Notes under the pieces: generated by a model
What the model was told of the DNA's origin: nothing
The model's database searches: none
The model's input: only the letters and a program-made list of their open reading frames with translations
Shown: in pieces, positions 56,001-64,000 of the stretch
Numbering within the stretch: position 1 is the stretch's first letter
Layout: the number at the start of each line of letters is the position of its first letter
Position numbers and translations under genes: made by a program
Assembly: GCF_022867795.2 (NCBI RefSeq)
Contig: NZ_CP107006.1
Span: forward strand, 2,852,001 to 2,916,000
DNA: 64,000 nt
Origin: Chitinophaga horti
Lineage (GTDB): Bacteria; Bacteroidota; Bacteroidia; Chitinophagales; Chitinophagaceae
Direction of reading: 5' to 3'

Positions 56001-56404
56001 TTTACAACCCGGTAGAAACCTTTATGGGTACGGGCGTATACCTGGCCAACCAGTTCCGTTACATGGTGAACGCCTGGCACCCGGTGCGTAACCCGACTTC
56101 CGACTACCCACGTGCCGATTCGAAGGACGATATTCCGAACGATCGTTTCGTGCATAGCGCCAGCTTCCTGCGGTTCAAAAACTTCGCGTTGGGTTATCCT
56201 GTACAGTTAGGTAAACTGACCGGCAACAAACTGCAGTCGTTGAACCTGAGCGTAAGCGGCAACAACCTGGTACTCTGGAAATACTACAACGGTTACGATC
56301 CGGAAGTAAGCACGCAAAGCGAAGGTTCTACCATTCGTCGTATGGACAATGGCGCGTACCCGAGCAGTCGTACGATCACCTTCTCGGCCGAACTTAAATT
56401 CTAA
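53003..56404 (+). CDS. SusC/RagA TonB-dependent receptor 2 with STN domain
   Basis: This 1133-residue outer-membrane transporter has a signal region (ATLVLTLLFLQVRGTALSQ), STN domain (ITLSAKDLPLKEVFTQLEKQ), carboxypeptidase-regulatory-like domain (VKGRVLDEHGGPLPGATVSV), the SusC motif EEVVVIGYGTVAKRDLTGAV, a plug (SIRIRGTRSISASNEPLFIVD, SNGVIIITTKAG) and a barrel ending in TITFSAELKF. The STN domain links it to the FecR/sigma pair upstream. The SusD gene follows after 19 bases. The substrate may be a nucleic acid or phosphodiester product, judging by the enzymes downstream. Confidence 0.93.
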   Translation: MQLITFRKPAHPPDASSKFLVMKLATLVLTLLFLQVRGTALSQTITLSAKDLPLKEVFTQLEKQTGYVVFYNAALLSNTKPVNVAVKNMPVEDFLRTVMQGQPVDYEISAKTITIKEKATSAIIAEDPPVKGRVLDEHGGPLPGATVSVAGTNRGVQTDGDGNFSIKAAKTDVLIFSYLGYDRKMVSLSGAKLPLEVGMALSKESMEEVVVIGYGTVAKRDLTGAVSSVKTADIKDVPVTRVDQMLQGRIAGAEIVSTDGEPGAATSIRIRGTRSISASNEPLFIVDGLMDAIRSLNEINPSDIASIEVLKDASSTAIYGSRGSNGVIIITTKAGSDKSGKTNFTFRTDVGQSKLPRYLDLMNATEFAQLQNDRYYFSATANQTKPLEDYPYPDPLSLGEGTNWTEEITRTAPYANLTLSGSGGDKATQYFFSVNHNNNQGIIDNSGLKRYQVRLNLDRQISKAVKAGVRFNYSNIRRAINNADVGTNTLWYRSTIFLAPTIAAYKPDGSFNDWNTQWYSGTLFDSPIANVKLRKNNQVEKSLSTMAYIEARVFKDFLLKSTISYSDYSMLADQFTPGTMPSRVKANSGAYALKRSYAVSNLLNENTISYKKTWNKAHTFDAVYGFTIQQQQYTNMQTSGSGYFVDDVENNDMGAIPSKETLTVGSYLENLVRVSQLARINYNYRSKYYLTVTGRADGASNFAANNKWAMFPSAAVKWNVAREAFMANVPVISDLALRLSGGTSGNDAISRYQSLARLNSSSTGYLFGGASPVSYFPSRIANEGLTWEKTTSYNAGLDLSFFNKRLEVTIDAYKSQTSDLLLTVQLPTQSGFNSRLANIGKTSNKGIEMTVTYDNIRKKNFTWSTTLTAAHNKQMVDDIGGLDRISVYDNPYGAFYMMYGYVKGQPLNALWGMQYAGTWKNAEEIAQDKVDKKYASAAVSYYSPGRQRYIDQNHDGVLDNNDLVYLGNADPKVYGGLQNTFSIYKVNVSFYFNFSLGGDIYNPVETFMGTGVYLANQFRYMVNAWHPVRNPTSDYPRADSKDDIPNDRFVHSASFLRFKNFALGYPVQLGKLTGNKLQSLNLSVSGNNLVLWKYYNGYDPEVSTQSEGSTIRRMDNGAYPSSRTITFSAELKF

Positions 56405-56423
56405 TTACAAACTGATTTGAGAT

Positions 56424-57932
56424 ATGAAAGGAATTAAACTTTACCTGCTGCCGGCGCTGCTCCTGGCCTCCCTGGCACTGGGCGGCTGTAAGAAGCTGCT
56501 GGAAGAAGATGCAGAAAGCTTTGTGAGCCCGGGTGGCTTTTATAAAACGGAGAACCAATGTGTGGCTGCGCTGAATGGCTGCTACAATCCGCTCACCAGC
56601 ATCTATTACCAGGACCTGATGCTGCCACTGGAAGCTGCTACCGACCTGGCCTTCCTGAACTCCGCCCAGCTGGACGTGAAGTTCGAGATCTCCCCCGCTA
56701 ACCCGGGCATGGGCGACAACATCTGGACGGCCTGCTACCAGGGCATTATGTATTGTAACGCCGCCATCCGTGGCATCGAAGGCGCTACCATCCCGGAAAC
56801 ATCAAAGCCTAAGTATGTAGCGGAAGCCGTTACCCTGCGCGCGTTGTATTACTACGTGCTCACCTCCACCTTCAAAGATGTGCCCTTTTACCGTGATGAC
56901 GTCAGCAGCCTCGAAGCGCTGGAAAAAGTAAACAAGATCGGTCGCATGGATGCTGACGCTACCCGCGATACGCTCATCCGCGAACTACAGACCTATGTGC
57001 CGCACCTGCCGCAGATGCGTACTTCCGAAGTTCCGTTGAACAGGATCAGCGCGCCGATGGCGTACATGCTGATCGGTAAACTGGCCCTCTGGAACAAAGA
57101 CTATCAAACCTGTCTGAACGCGATGCAGGAGATCCGCAACATGTACGGACAGCTGCTGCAATACCCGCTTACGGACACCTACTTCCGTAATAAGAACACA
57201 CCTGAATCGATCTTTGAGGTGCAGTATACCTGGTCTGCCACGGGGTTGAAGAAGACGACTACCGTTGCGGCCTTCTTTACACCTTCGAAAACATCCGGTA
57301 CCAGTACTTACAATGGCGTAAACGTACCGGAACTGGGCACTACCGCCAACCCGTTCAACTGTATCACTCCGTCTGAATATTTCATGTCGCTGTACGAACT
57401 CACCGATCCCCGTAAAGACATGATCCTCGGCTACAGCTACAACGGCACCTGGTTCAGCCGCCCGATGGCGAACAACGGTACCGGCAAGCCCTGGATGGGA
57501 CCTAAATTCTGGTGCCCGGGTATGGACAACATCGCGGATGGCAACAACCAGAAAGTATTTCGCTACGCGGATGCGCTGCTGATGGCGGCGGAGGCTGCGA
57601 ATGAACTGGGCGACGACGGTCTGGCCATGCAATGCATCAACGAAGTAAAAAACCGCGCCAACGCCGATTTCGTACTGGATACCTATCCTGGTAAAACGGA
57701 GTTTCTCGAAGAGCTCAAACGCGAACGTGCCCGCGAACTGATGGGCGAATACGGCCGCAAATGGGACCTGGTACGTTGGGGCACCTTCTATACCCGGGTG
57801 ATGGAAACCGTAGGCGAAGAGTATGAAGTGATCAAGGCCAACCTGCAACCTTATCATGAGTACTACCCTATTCCGGATAAAGAAGTGGTGCGCACCCGCG
57901 GACTATTAACCAATGACGCATACAACAACTAA
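56424..57932 (+). CDS. SusD/RagB-family outer-membrane lipoprotein 2
   Basis: This 502-residue lipoprotein (signal LALGGCKK) has the SusD opening KLLEEDAESFVSPGGFYKTE, TPR-like helices (AEAVTLRALYYYVLTSTF), and the C-terminal RYADALLMAAEAANELGDD and RERARELMGEYGRKWDLVRWG segments. It forms the lid of the SusC transporter encoded just upstream and binds its ligand at the surface. The gene is followed after five bases by the phosphatase-type hydrolase. Confidence 0.93.
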   Translation: MKGIKLYLLPALLLASLALGGCKKLLEEDAESFVSPGGFYKTENQCVAALNGCYNPLTSIYYQDLMLPLEAATDLAFLNSAQLDVKFEISPANPGMGDNIWTACYQGIMYCNAAIRGIEGATIPETSKPKYVAEAVTLRALYYYVLTSTFKDVPFYRDDVSSLEALEKVNKIGRMDADATRDTLIRELQTYVPHLPQMRTSEVPLNRISAPMAYMLIGKLALWNKDYQTCLNAMQEIRNMYGQLLQYPLTDTYFRNKNTPESIFEVQYTWSATGLKKTTTVAAFFTPSKTSGTSTYNGVNVPELGTTANPFNCITPSEYFMSLYELTDPRKDMILGYSYNGTWFSRPMANNGTGKPWMGPKFWCPGMDNIADGNNQKVFRYADALLMAAEAANELGDDGLAMQCINEVKNRANADFVLDTYPGKTEFLEELKRERARELMGEYGRKWDLVRWGTFYTRVMETVGEEYEVIKANLQPYHEYYPIPDKEVVRTRGLLTNDAYNN

Positions 57933-57937
57933 GATAC

Positions 57938-58783
57938 ATGAGCAAGTTATATAGACTCTTATTCCTGTTCCTGCTGCCGGCTTTTGGCGCGGTAGCGCAG
58001 GCGCCTTTCAAGATACTGAGCTACAACATTCTCGAAGGGATGAAAACCGACACCACCAAAGGTAAACAGGAGTTTGTCGCCTGGGTAAAGGACAAAGACC
58101 CGGACATCCTCGCCTTGCAGGAATGCAACGGTTTTACGCAGAAAACGCTGGAAGAACTGGCGGCCAGCTACGGTCATCCCTATGCGGTAATCGTTAAGGA
58201 GAATGGCTACCCGACCGGCCTTACCTCCAAATACCCGATCGCCGCCATCCAGAAAGTGAACGAGAACATGACACATGGTTTTATCATGGCAAAGATCGAA
58301 CAGTTCAACATCCTGGTGCTGCATTTAAATCCGCACCTCTACAAAAAGAGAAGAGCCGAAATCGCGCAGGTGATCAAAAATATTTCTCTTCAGGCAGATA
58401 AGAAAAACTGGGTGATCATGGGCGATTTCAACTCGCACTCGCCGAAAGACAAGGAGCGTATGACGAATAACCGCATCGTAGGCGTACTGAAGAATGCAGA
58501 GACAAAGAACCCTAAGATCGCGAACCTCGTCAATGGTGAAACCATCGACTTCACTATACAGCAAGCCATGCTGGACGCCGGATTCACCGACGCGGGCCTG
58601 TATCACCATGATAAAACAAAAGCCGCCACCGGCAAAGGTGTAATCGTGACCGACAGCCGTATCGATTACATCTACGTGAGCAAAGACCTGGACAAAAAAC
58701 TCCAGCGCTGCGCTTTTATCTATGACGATTTCACTAAAAAGTATTCCGATCACCGCCCCATCATGATGGAGCTTAAAAATTAA
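57938..58783 (+). CDS. Secreted endonuclease/exonuclease/phosphatase-family hydrolase
   Basis: This 281-residue EEP enzyme has a cleavable signal peptide (LFLFLLPAFGAVAQ). Catalytic motifs are visible: SYNILEG, LQECN (metal-binding Glu), VLHLNPH, MGDFNSHS (Asp-Phe-Asn), DSRIDYIYV and the C-terminal SDHRPIM (Asp-His). The family includes DNase I-like nucleases and phosphoesterases. Between a SusD gene and a DUF5689 lipoprotein, it probably cuts extracellular nucleic acid or a phosphodiester that the SusCD pair imports. The substrate is inferred from family and neighbours. Confidence 0.88.
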   Translation: MSKLYRLLFLFLLPAFGAVAQAPFKILSYNILEGMKTDTTKGKQEFVAWVKDKDPDILALQECNGFTQKTLEELAASYGHPYAVIVKENGYPTGLTSKYPIAAIQKVNENMTHGFIMAKIEQFNILVLHLNPHLYKKRRAEIAQVIKNISLQADKKNWVIMGDFNSHSPKDKERMTNNRIVGVLKNAETKNPKIANLVNGETIDFTIQQAMLDAGFTDAGLYHHDKTKAATGKGVIVTDSRIDYIYVSKDLDKKLQRCAFIYDDFTKKYSDHRPIMMELKN

Positions 58784-58785
58784 GG

Positions 58786-60825
58786 ATGATGAAGCGGAAC
58801 AAATTACTCTTCGTTCTTTGCGCACTCGTAGCTGTTATTGCTGCCTGCCGCAAAACAGAATATTATAAGTTCAGTACCAAACTGGCGATCGACTCCCGGA
58901 TCGTTTCGATTAACGCCGGAGCAGACACCACCAAGTTTATTGTATACGCCGATGGTGACTGGAGCATGGCGCCCGTGGAAGAAGTGAACTGGATGAAACT
59001 GACTACCAGCAGCGGCAGCGGTAAAGGCCAGGCAGTAGCCGAACTAACCGACAACAGTGCCAACCTGCCCCGTTTTGTGAGGCTCGTAGTAAAAGCCGAC
59101 GGCAAAACCGACACCATCCGCCTGCAACAACGCGGCCTCGTGCCCACGCTGGCCATCGCCGACCTTACCGCACAAAGCATTGCGAACGGCGGCACATTCA
59201 AAACGCCCATCAATACCAACATTCCGATGGAACTGATGACCGTCGTCCAAACGGCGCGTACCGAAGGACAGGCCAACTGGATCAGCAACCTGCGCATCGA
59301 CAAAGGTTACCTCTACTTTAAAGCCGACACCAACCGCGCCGCCACGCCACGCACCACAATGGTGCGGCTCAGCTACCTCGACGCGTTGAACGTGACCGTC
59401 ACGGATACCATCGCTATCAGTCAGCTGCCCGGCCGCGACTACGAAGGCGCCACCGTTCGCGACTTCGATTATGTGAAACAAACCCTGGCCGCCGGTGTGG
59501 TAAACGAGAGCATCTTTATAGAAGGCGTCGTGATCAGCGATAAAGGTCATCCCAACATGGCCCAGAACCAGAACACGCCTGCTAACAAACACGTACTCAC
59601 GAAAAACGAGAATGCCATTGCCGTATACGTACAAAGCATGGATGGCACGCGTGGCATCTACTTCAAAACAAAAACACCCGGCGACAATATATTCAACATC
59701 AACGACCGCGTGAAGATCTGGCTGAAAGGTGCCACCGTGGAACGCTACAATGATCCGAACCGCACCATTGTGACCGGCATCGAAACTATGCACATCATGG
59801 CCAAAGACGAAGGCACACCGGTAACACCGCGCGAAAAGTACATGAGCGAGCTGACAGACAACGACCTTTACACCCTCATTAAACTGAAGGATGTAGAGAT
59901 CTCCATCCCATCCGGTTCCTTCACCAACATCAACGAAGGCTACACCGCCCGTATGGACTGCTACCCTACCAGCATCCGTGACATCCAGGGTGGCAGCATG
60001 TACATGCTCACCAACCTCGATGTTCCATACCGCCGCGATGGCAAACAGGTACCGCAAGGTTCCGGCAGCATTTCAGGCGTTCTGGTGCATGAAAAGATGG
60101 ACCGCTTCGGTGGCAACATCGGCCGCTACAGCATTCGTCACATGAAGCGGGAAGACATCGCCCTGCAGGAAGACCGGAGCGCAGGCTTCTCGAACGTACT
60201 GGTAGAATGGAGCCGCTTCCGTAACGAATTCAATGCCACTCCCACCGCCGAAGCCAATCCGCTGACGCCTGAAATCGGCAAGGGTCGTATTTACCACAGC
60301 ACCCGTCAACCGCTGGACTTCACCTCCAACGGCAACTATGCTACCACCGATTACAACGGGCTGGCACAAGACCCGACTACGCTGAAAGGCTCCGTGACCA
60401 ACGGGGGCTGGGGTAGCCGTAACTGGTGGCCTGCCGGCGCTACTACCGGCGCGTACTGGAGCATCGAGACATCAACGACCGGCATTACCAAACCTATCTC
60501 CCTGCAAATCGAAGGCAACACCGATATCGGCGGCCCGCGCAACTTTGTTGTGGAATGGTCCGGCGACAACGCCACGTGGCGCTCCGTGGGTACGTTCACC
60601 TTCGAGGACGTGGCTAACTGGTCGAACACCCTGTTGACGCAGATACCGGGCTACAAGGCAGTGAACTTCCAGTTCCCGGTAGAGGCCTCCGGATTGGCAA
60701 ACCTTTACATCCGTGTAAGAGTAGCGAATAAGAATGTAGGCACCAGCACCAGTGCCACCGGCGGCACGCTGGGCGCGACGACGAACAGTCGGCTGGGGCA
60801 TGTGTCGATCAAGTATAACAAGTAG
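58786..60825 (+). CDS. BACON/DUF5689 surface lipoprotein
   Basis: This 679-residue lipoprotein has a lipobox (VIAACRK), a BACON-like domain near the start (IVYADGDWSMAPVEEVNWMK ... VRLVVKADGKTDTIRLQQRG, ~50-115), a second beta domain and a DUF5689 region (IFIEGVVISDKGHPNMAQNQ ... FNINDRVKIWLKGATVERYN). A C-terminal ~220-residue beta-sandwich follows, possibly carbohydrate- or ligand-binding (WPAGATTGAYWSIETSTTGI). It is last in the sigma-fecR-susCD-EEP locus, starting two bases after the hydrolase. It is probably a surface binding protein that captures the substrate. Confidence 0.85.
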   Translation: MMKRNKLLFVLCALVAVIAACRKTEYYKFSTKLAIDSRIVSINAGADTTKFIVYADGDWSMAPVEEVNWMKLTTSSGSGKGQAVAELTDNSANLPRFVRLVVKADGKTDTIRLQQRGLVPTLAIADLTAQSIANGGTFKTPINTNIPMELMTVVQTARTEGQANWISNLRIDKGYLYFKADTNRAATPRTTMVRLSYLDALNVTVTDTIAISQLPGRDYEGATVRDFDYVKQTLAAGVVNESIFIEGVVISDKGHPNMAQNQNTPANKHVLTKNENAIAVYVQSMDGTRGIYFKTKTPGDNIFNINDRVKIWLKGATVERYNDPNRTIVTGIETMHIMAKDEGTPVTPREKYMSELTDNDLYTLIKLKDVEISIPSGSFTNINEGYTARMDCYPTSIRDIQGGSMYMLTNLDVPYRRDGKQVPQGSGSISGVLVHEKMDRFGGNIGRYSIRHMKREDIALQEDRSAGFSNVLVEWSRFRNEFNATPTAEANPLTPEIGKGRIYHSTRQPLDFTSNGNYATTDYNGLAQDPTTLKGSVTNGGWGSRNWWPAGATTGAYWSIETSTTGITKPISLQIEGNTDIGGPRNFVVEWSGDNATWRSVGTFTFEDVANWSNTLLTQIPGYKAVNFQFPVEASGLANLYIRVRVANKNVGTSTSATGGTLGATTNSRLGHVSIKYNK

Positions 60826-60852
60826 GTATCCATGTCATAGAAGAATAACGAA

Positions 60853-60960
60853 GGGGCTGTCTCAAAAGTAATTTGCACCCGTTTTAATCCGGGTACCTGA
60901 TGGAAAGATTTTTCGTTTACGCGATTCTCATGACCATCAAACTACTTTTGAGACGGCCCC
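60853..60960. mobile_element. MITE-like palindromic element, also possible terminator
   Basis: Terminal arms of 18 bases (GGGGCTGTCTCAAAAGTA 60853-60870 and its near-complement 60943-60960, one G-T mismatch) enclose 72 bases with an inner ACCCG/CGGGT pair. The GGGGCTGTCTCAAAA end is of the kind seen at insertion-sequence termini. No transposase and no clear target duplication are present, so it could be a non-autonomous element. CCCCTTTTCGTTTT on its right makes it a plausible terminator for the SusCD locus. Confidence 0.55.
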
Positions 60961-61063
60961 TTTTCGTTTTAATACCAGTTAACACAGCTTTCGTTGATGC
61001 ATCGCTTCGCGCATCGCTGATGCGCGGCCTGTCAGCAATGCGCTTACAGCAGGCGTGTACATA

Positions 61064-62086
61064 TCAGGTCCGTATCTCCCGCCGCATGAATGCGTAGTAA
61101 GTCCAGGCGAAACATACTGCCGTTGCGGCCAGCAGCCCGCTTACCTGCGGCCATACGATCAGTAAACTTTCGCGCACAGGTAAGGGAGCTGGAATAGCGC
61201 CGGCCATTTGTTCCATAGTAAGTGGCCCCAGGCTGCGCACGGAGGGCATGAGCAAAGTGGTTGTCGCATCCGTATAAAGCTGACTGGGCGCCAGTCGAAG
61301 CAAGTTTAACAGCAACTGATTGTACGACAGGATTTCGTTTTGCGACAAATACGTCGGATCCGGGAAGAACGTGCTGACCACCATGCTGATGACGACGCGG
61401 TAGAAAATCGTGAAGAACAACCAAATACCGATCGCCGTCAACGCCGACGTAGCGGCCTGCCTGCACTTTACCGACAGCAACATCGCCAGTGCCAGCCAGA
61501 AGCCGACGTAGATGATCGTCAGTATGACGAAAGCCAATATGCGCACAAATTCCGGGGCTTCCATTGGCACACCTGTAATCAATAAACCTCCGCCGACCAT
61601 CAGCAACGTGAGCGATAAAAATAATACAGAAACGATGACCAGCGCGCTGAGAAATTTCGCCAGGAGCAGCGTGTCGCGGTAAACAGGCTGCGCGAGCAAA
61701 CGGGTGAGCGTGCCATTGTTCTTTTCTGTGTTGATGGCATCGAAGCCCAGACCAATGCCCAGCAGCGCTCCCAGGAAGCTGATAAAGATATGGAACGTAG
61801 GCAGTGTGCCGTCGGATGTTGTCAGTAGTTTGAGGTACAGGAATAGCCTGTCCGGATCACTCTCATTGGCCACGGCAGCTTTCAGATTGCTGACAGACAC
61901 ATACATGGCAGCAGCGAAGGTGAACACAATAAGCGATAACAGGATGATGAAGCGCAGGCTTCGGATGTGGTCTGCAATCTCTTTGCGCACCATGACTGCC
62001 AGCGGGCTCGCCTGCGGCCGGCTACCTGTCTGTTTTGCGGATAAAAGCCCGCTTAAATAGATTGTTGGATTTCCTATTCGTTTCAT
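61064..62086 (-). CDS. ABC-2 type transporter permease
   Basis: This 340-residue membrane protein has the ABC-2 opening SPLAVMVRKEIADHIRSLRF followed by a helix and a large periplasmic loop. Five more helices follow (FLSALVIVSVLFLSLTLLMV, ILAFVILTIIYVGFWLALAM, ALTAIGIWLFFTIFYRVVI). The ATG at 62086 overlaps the ATPase gene by 65 bases; an inner ATG at 61993 would avoid the overlap, but homologous sequence begins before it. It pairs with the ATPase (62022-63038) and the NEW3-domain protein. The substrate is unknown. Confidence 0.87.
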   Translation of the reverse strand: MKRIGNPTIYLSGLLSAKQTGSRPQASPLAVMVRKEIADHIRSLRFIILLSLIVFTFAAAMYVSVSNLKAAVANESDPDRLFLYLKLLTTSDGTLPTFHIFISFLGALLGIGLGFDAINTEKNNGTLTRLLAQPVYRDTLLLAKFLSALVIVSVLFLSLTLLMVGGGLLITGVPMEAPEFVRILAFVILTIIYVGFWLALAMLLSVKCRQAATSALTAIGIWLFFTIFYRVVISMVVSTFFPDPTYLSQNEILSYNQLLLNLLRLAPSQLYTDATTTLLMPSVRSLGPLTMEQMAGAIPAPLPVRESLLIVWPQVSGLLAATAVCFAWTYYAFMRREIRT

Positions 62087-63038
62087 CAGCGTTTACAGTG
62101 TTTTCGAAATAACGTTGATAAATTTCTTCCAGGCCATATTCCTTCTTCCGCACGCCCACTACGTTCAGGCCTTTACTTACGGCGAAACGTACCAGGTCGG
62201 CCGTGATGTTATCGTTGGAGGACACCTCTATGACGTTGCCGGCTGTTGTTACCCGTTGCACCTGTTGCATCGCGCGCAGCTCGCTGATTTCCGTACCATC
62301 CGGCAGCAGCGGCTTTTCTACCTCAATCTCTACGACGAGTTTTTCGCCGCCGAACATCTGCCGGGAAAGTGTGGCTACGTCGCCGTCTGCAAGCAGTTTT
62401 CCACCTACGAAAATACCTACGCGGTCGCACACCTGTTGTACCTGGTGCAGGTGGTGAGATGATAACAGCACCGTGATGCCCTGTTCGCGGCTCAGGCGGC
62501 TGATGAGCGCAAGAAACTCCCGCACACCACTCGGGTCGATGCCCAATGTAGGCTCATCCAGTATAATGACCTCTGGTTGTCTTATCAATACATCGGCCAG
62601 GCCTAAACGCTGCTTCATCCCGCGGGAGTAAGTGCCGGCCTTTTTCCCGGTAGCATGCGCGAGGCCGACCAGCTCCATCATTTCCAGCGCCCGCTCGCGC
62701 ACGAAGTTCTCGGGCAAACCGTTCAGGCGGCCGATATACACCAGGTTATCGAGGGCACTCATGCTGTCGTAAAAGCCCAGATTATCCGGCATGTACCCTA
62801 CCTTACGTTTCACCTCGATAGGCCGCGTGGTAGCGTCAATACCGCACACCTTCGCCCGGCCTGCAGTAGGTTCCGTAAGTCCCAGCATCATGAGGATCGT
62901 GGTCGTTTTACCCGCACCGTTTGGTCCAAGCAGGCCATAGATCTCACCTTTGTTGATGCGCAGGTGGAGATCGTCAACAGCCTTCAGTGAACCGTAGTTT
63001 TTGGTGAGTCCTTCCAGTTCAATGATTGCGTTTTGCAT
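62022..63038 (-). CDS. ABC transporter ATP-binding protein
   Basis: This 338-residue ATPase has Walker A GPNGAGKTTT (residues ~38-47), the ABC signature YSRGMKQRLGLA, Walker B VIILDEPTLGIDPSG and the H-loop LLSSHHLHQ. The C-terminal ~100 residues are an accessory region (EIEVEKPLLPDGTEISELRA) seen in CcmA/NatA-type ATPases of drug, lipid or gliding exporters. It lies between the NEW3-domain protein and the permease, in one operon. Gliding-related GldA is a relative, but nothing here proves that role. Confidence 0.9.
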   Translation of the reverse strand: MQNAIIELEGLTKNYGSLKAVDDLHLRINKGEIYGLLGPNGAGKTTTILMMLGLTEPTAGRAKVCGIDATTRPIEVKRKVGYMPDNLGFYDSMSALDNLVYIGRLNGLPENFVRERALEMMELVGLAHATGKKAGTYSRGMKQRLGLADVLIRQPEVIILDEPTLGIDPSGVREFLALISRLSREQGITVLLSSHHLHQVQQVCDRVGIFVGGKLLADGDVATLSRQMFGGEKLVVEIEVEKPLLPDGTEISELRAMQQVQRVTTAGNVIEVSSNDNITADLVRFAVSKGLNVVGVRKKEYGLEEIYQRYFENTVNADETNRKSNNLFKRAFIRKTDR

Positions 63039-63048
63039 AATGAGCAGG

Positions 63049-63915
63049 CTATCTTCGCCCGTATTTTTTGATCAGGAGATAGATGATGGCGATGGCGGCC
63101 AGGATGATGACCACCCCTATCCAACCGGCCAGCAGCGAAGTAGTTACGGTCATGCGGAACATGGCACTGGCATTCACGCTGTTATTACGCGCCGTAAACG
63201 TGGTGACGTAATCGCCTGCAATCGTTTTATCGGGCACGTTAAGATTCGCTACCACGTCCACACTCTTACCGGGTTCGATGCGTTCGATCTTAGCCGGCTC
63301 GAACGTGGCGTCCCATTTGGATGGTGCCTGGGCGGAAACTTCTACCGCATCCAGCGGCAGCGTACCGGTGTTCTTTACAGTCAGGTGAATCGCTTTACGG
63401 CTGCCTTCCGTGATCTCGCCACTAAGCAAACCGTTGGGCGTTGTCAATTCCATGGCATAGGCACCTTTCACCACCGCTTCCAGCTGCAGTAAGAGCGTAT
63501 CGGTATTGCTGACAGCATGTACCGGGACCGTGTACTTGCCCGGTTTTGCTTCAGGCGCCGGCGTTAGTTCAATCGACACCTCCTGCGTACGACCCGAATC
63601 GGCGCGGAACGAAGTTACCTGCATACCATCCACCCGGAACATGAGATTCCAGCCACTCGGCGCAGCCGCGCTGAAATTGTAGATAACAGGCCTGGGCGCA
63701 GCATTGTGCAGCGTGGCACTGAAACGAAACGTTTCTTTGGAGGTAGCCTCCAGGTTCATCAGCCTGGCCGTGAAACTACCGGGCATACTATGCCCCCGTT
63801 GCGCAAAAGAAGTGGGTGAATGTGAAAGAAGAAAAGATACAGTGGCCAGTAACGGCAAAACATGATAGCATCTCCGGCCTTCGGTACGCCGGTGATGACG
63901 AATAAGCGCTGACAT
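63049..63915 (-). CDS. NEW3-domain membrane-anchored protein of the ABC operon
   Basis: This 288-residue protein has an N-terminal signal (LLATVSFLLSHSPTSFAQ), two Ig-like NEW3-type (alpha-galactosidase-associated) domains (LHNAAPRPVIYNFSAAAPSGW, ~70-150; LTVKNTGTLPLDAVEVSAQA, ~180-255), and a C-terminal membrane helix (WIGVVIILAAIAIIYLLI) with a short basic tail KKYGRR. It starts the operon; the ATPase begins ten bases downstream. It is probably a periplasmic accessory to the ABC-2 exporter, as commonly paired in Bacteroidota. The upstream 85 bases to the window end show nothing definite. Confidence 0.82.
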   Translation of the reverse strand: MSALIRHHRRTEGRRCYHVLPLLATVSFLLSHSPTSFAQRGHSMPGSFTARLMNLEATSKETFRFSATLHNAAPRPVIYNFSAAAPSGWNLMFRVDGMQVTSFRADSGRTQEVSIELTPAPEAKPGKYTVPVHAVSNTDTLLLQLEAVVKGAYAMELTTPNGLLSGEITEGSRKAIHLTVKNTGTLPLDAVEVSAQAPSKWDATFEPAKIERIEPGKSVDVVANLNVPDKTIAGDYVTTFTARNNSVNASAMFRMTVTTSLLAGWIGVVIILAAIAIIYLLIKKYGRR

Positions 63916-64000
63916 AAATTAACAAATAGATTTTAAGTATTCATTAAAAAACAAAGCGCCTCTAAAAAGGCAGGCCAAAAATAAGCAGGTTGATTTTTTT

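Noticed and set aside
60853..60960. Complete insertion sequence
   Set aside because: Only 108 bases long with no transposase frame and no visible target duplication.

Overview
This window looks like a chromosome segment of a Bacteroidota bacterium of the Chitinophaga type. The evidence is two FecI/FecR/SusC/SusD loci, a type IX secretion substrate beside PorP/SprF and OmpA-like partners, many lipoproteins, TlpA/DUF4369 thioredoxins, promoters of the TAnnTTTG type, weak Shine-Dalgarno sites and roughly balanced base composition. The species is inferred from gene content only.

Layout. 1-2288 is the start of a carotenoid operon (MarR regulator, crtI, first codons of crtB) with two palindromic operator candidates. 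2438-5013 is a two-gene ankyrin operon ending in a strong terminator. 5149-5790 is a hemolysin III-type membrane protein. 5800-15436 is the most interesting part, a peptide export and maturation locus. It has two paralogous eight-cysteine double-glycine precursors (one frame-broken in G runs), a winged-helix regulator, a VKOR-thioredoxin fusion, a TlpA lipoprotein, a tandem two-domain glycosyltransferase, a C39-peptidase ABC exporter and an HlyD adaptor. Together they resemble a Gram-negative counterpart of a glycocin or disulfide-rich bacteriocin system. 15472-18606 holds a methyltransferase, a GT14-like glycosyltransferase, the scar of a deletion that fused two divergent genes (aldo/keto reductase and AraC regulator), and a receiver-only response regulator.

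18657-26896 (minus strand) is a sigma/FecR/SusC/SusD/TlpA locus. 26988-33606 is a cobalamin-riboswitch operon: BtuB-like receptor, beta-propeller surface lipoprotein resembling BtuG, and two related PKD-like lipoproteins, the second frame-broken in an A run. 33639-40929 contains a ClC channel with CBS domains, a DUF389 membrane protein, a 59-residue protein, a HAD phosphatase, a tandem universal stress protein and an OmpR/HAMP-kinase pair. 40938-50656 is a giant type IX adhesin (one reading frame broken once in a C run, with nine exact 273-bp repeats) followed by PorP/SprF and OmpA/PD40 proteins. 51049-60825 is a second sigma/FecR/SusC/SusD locus with an endonuclease/exonuclease/phosphatase and a BACON-DUF5689 lipoprotein, perhaps for scavenging nucleic acids or phosphodiesters. 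60853-60960 is a MITE-like palindrome. 61064-63915 is an ABC-2 exporter operon.

Four frame breaks lie in homopolymers of five or six bases, and each is repaired by one added base. This points to homopolymer undercalling in the assembly as much as to real mutation. No rRNA, tRNA, CRISPR array or transposase gene was seen.
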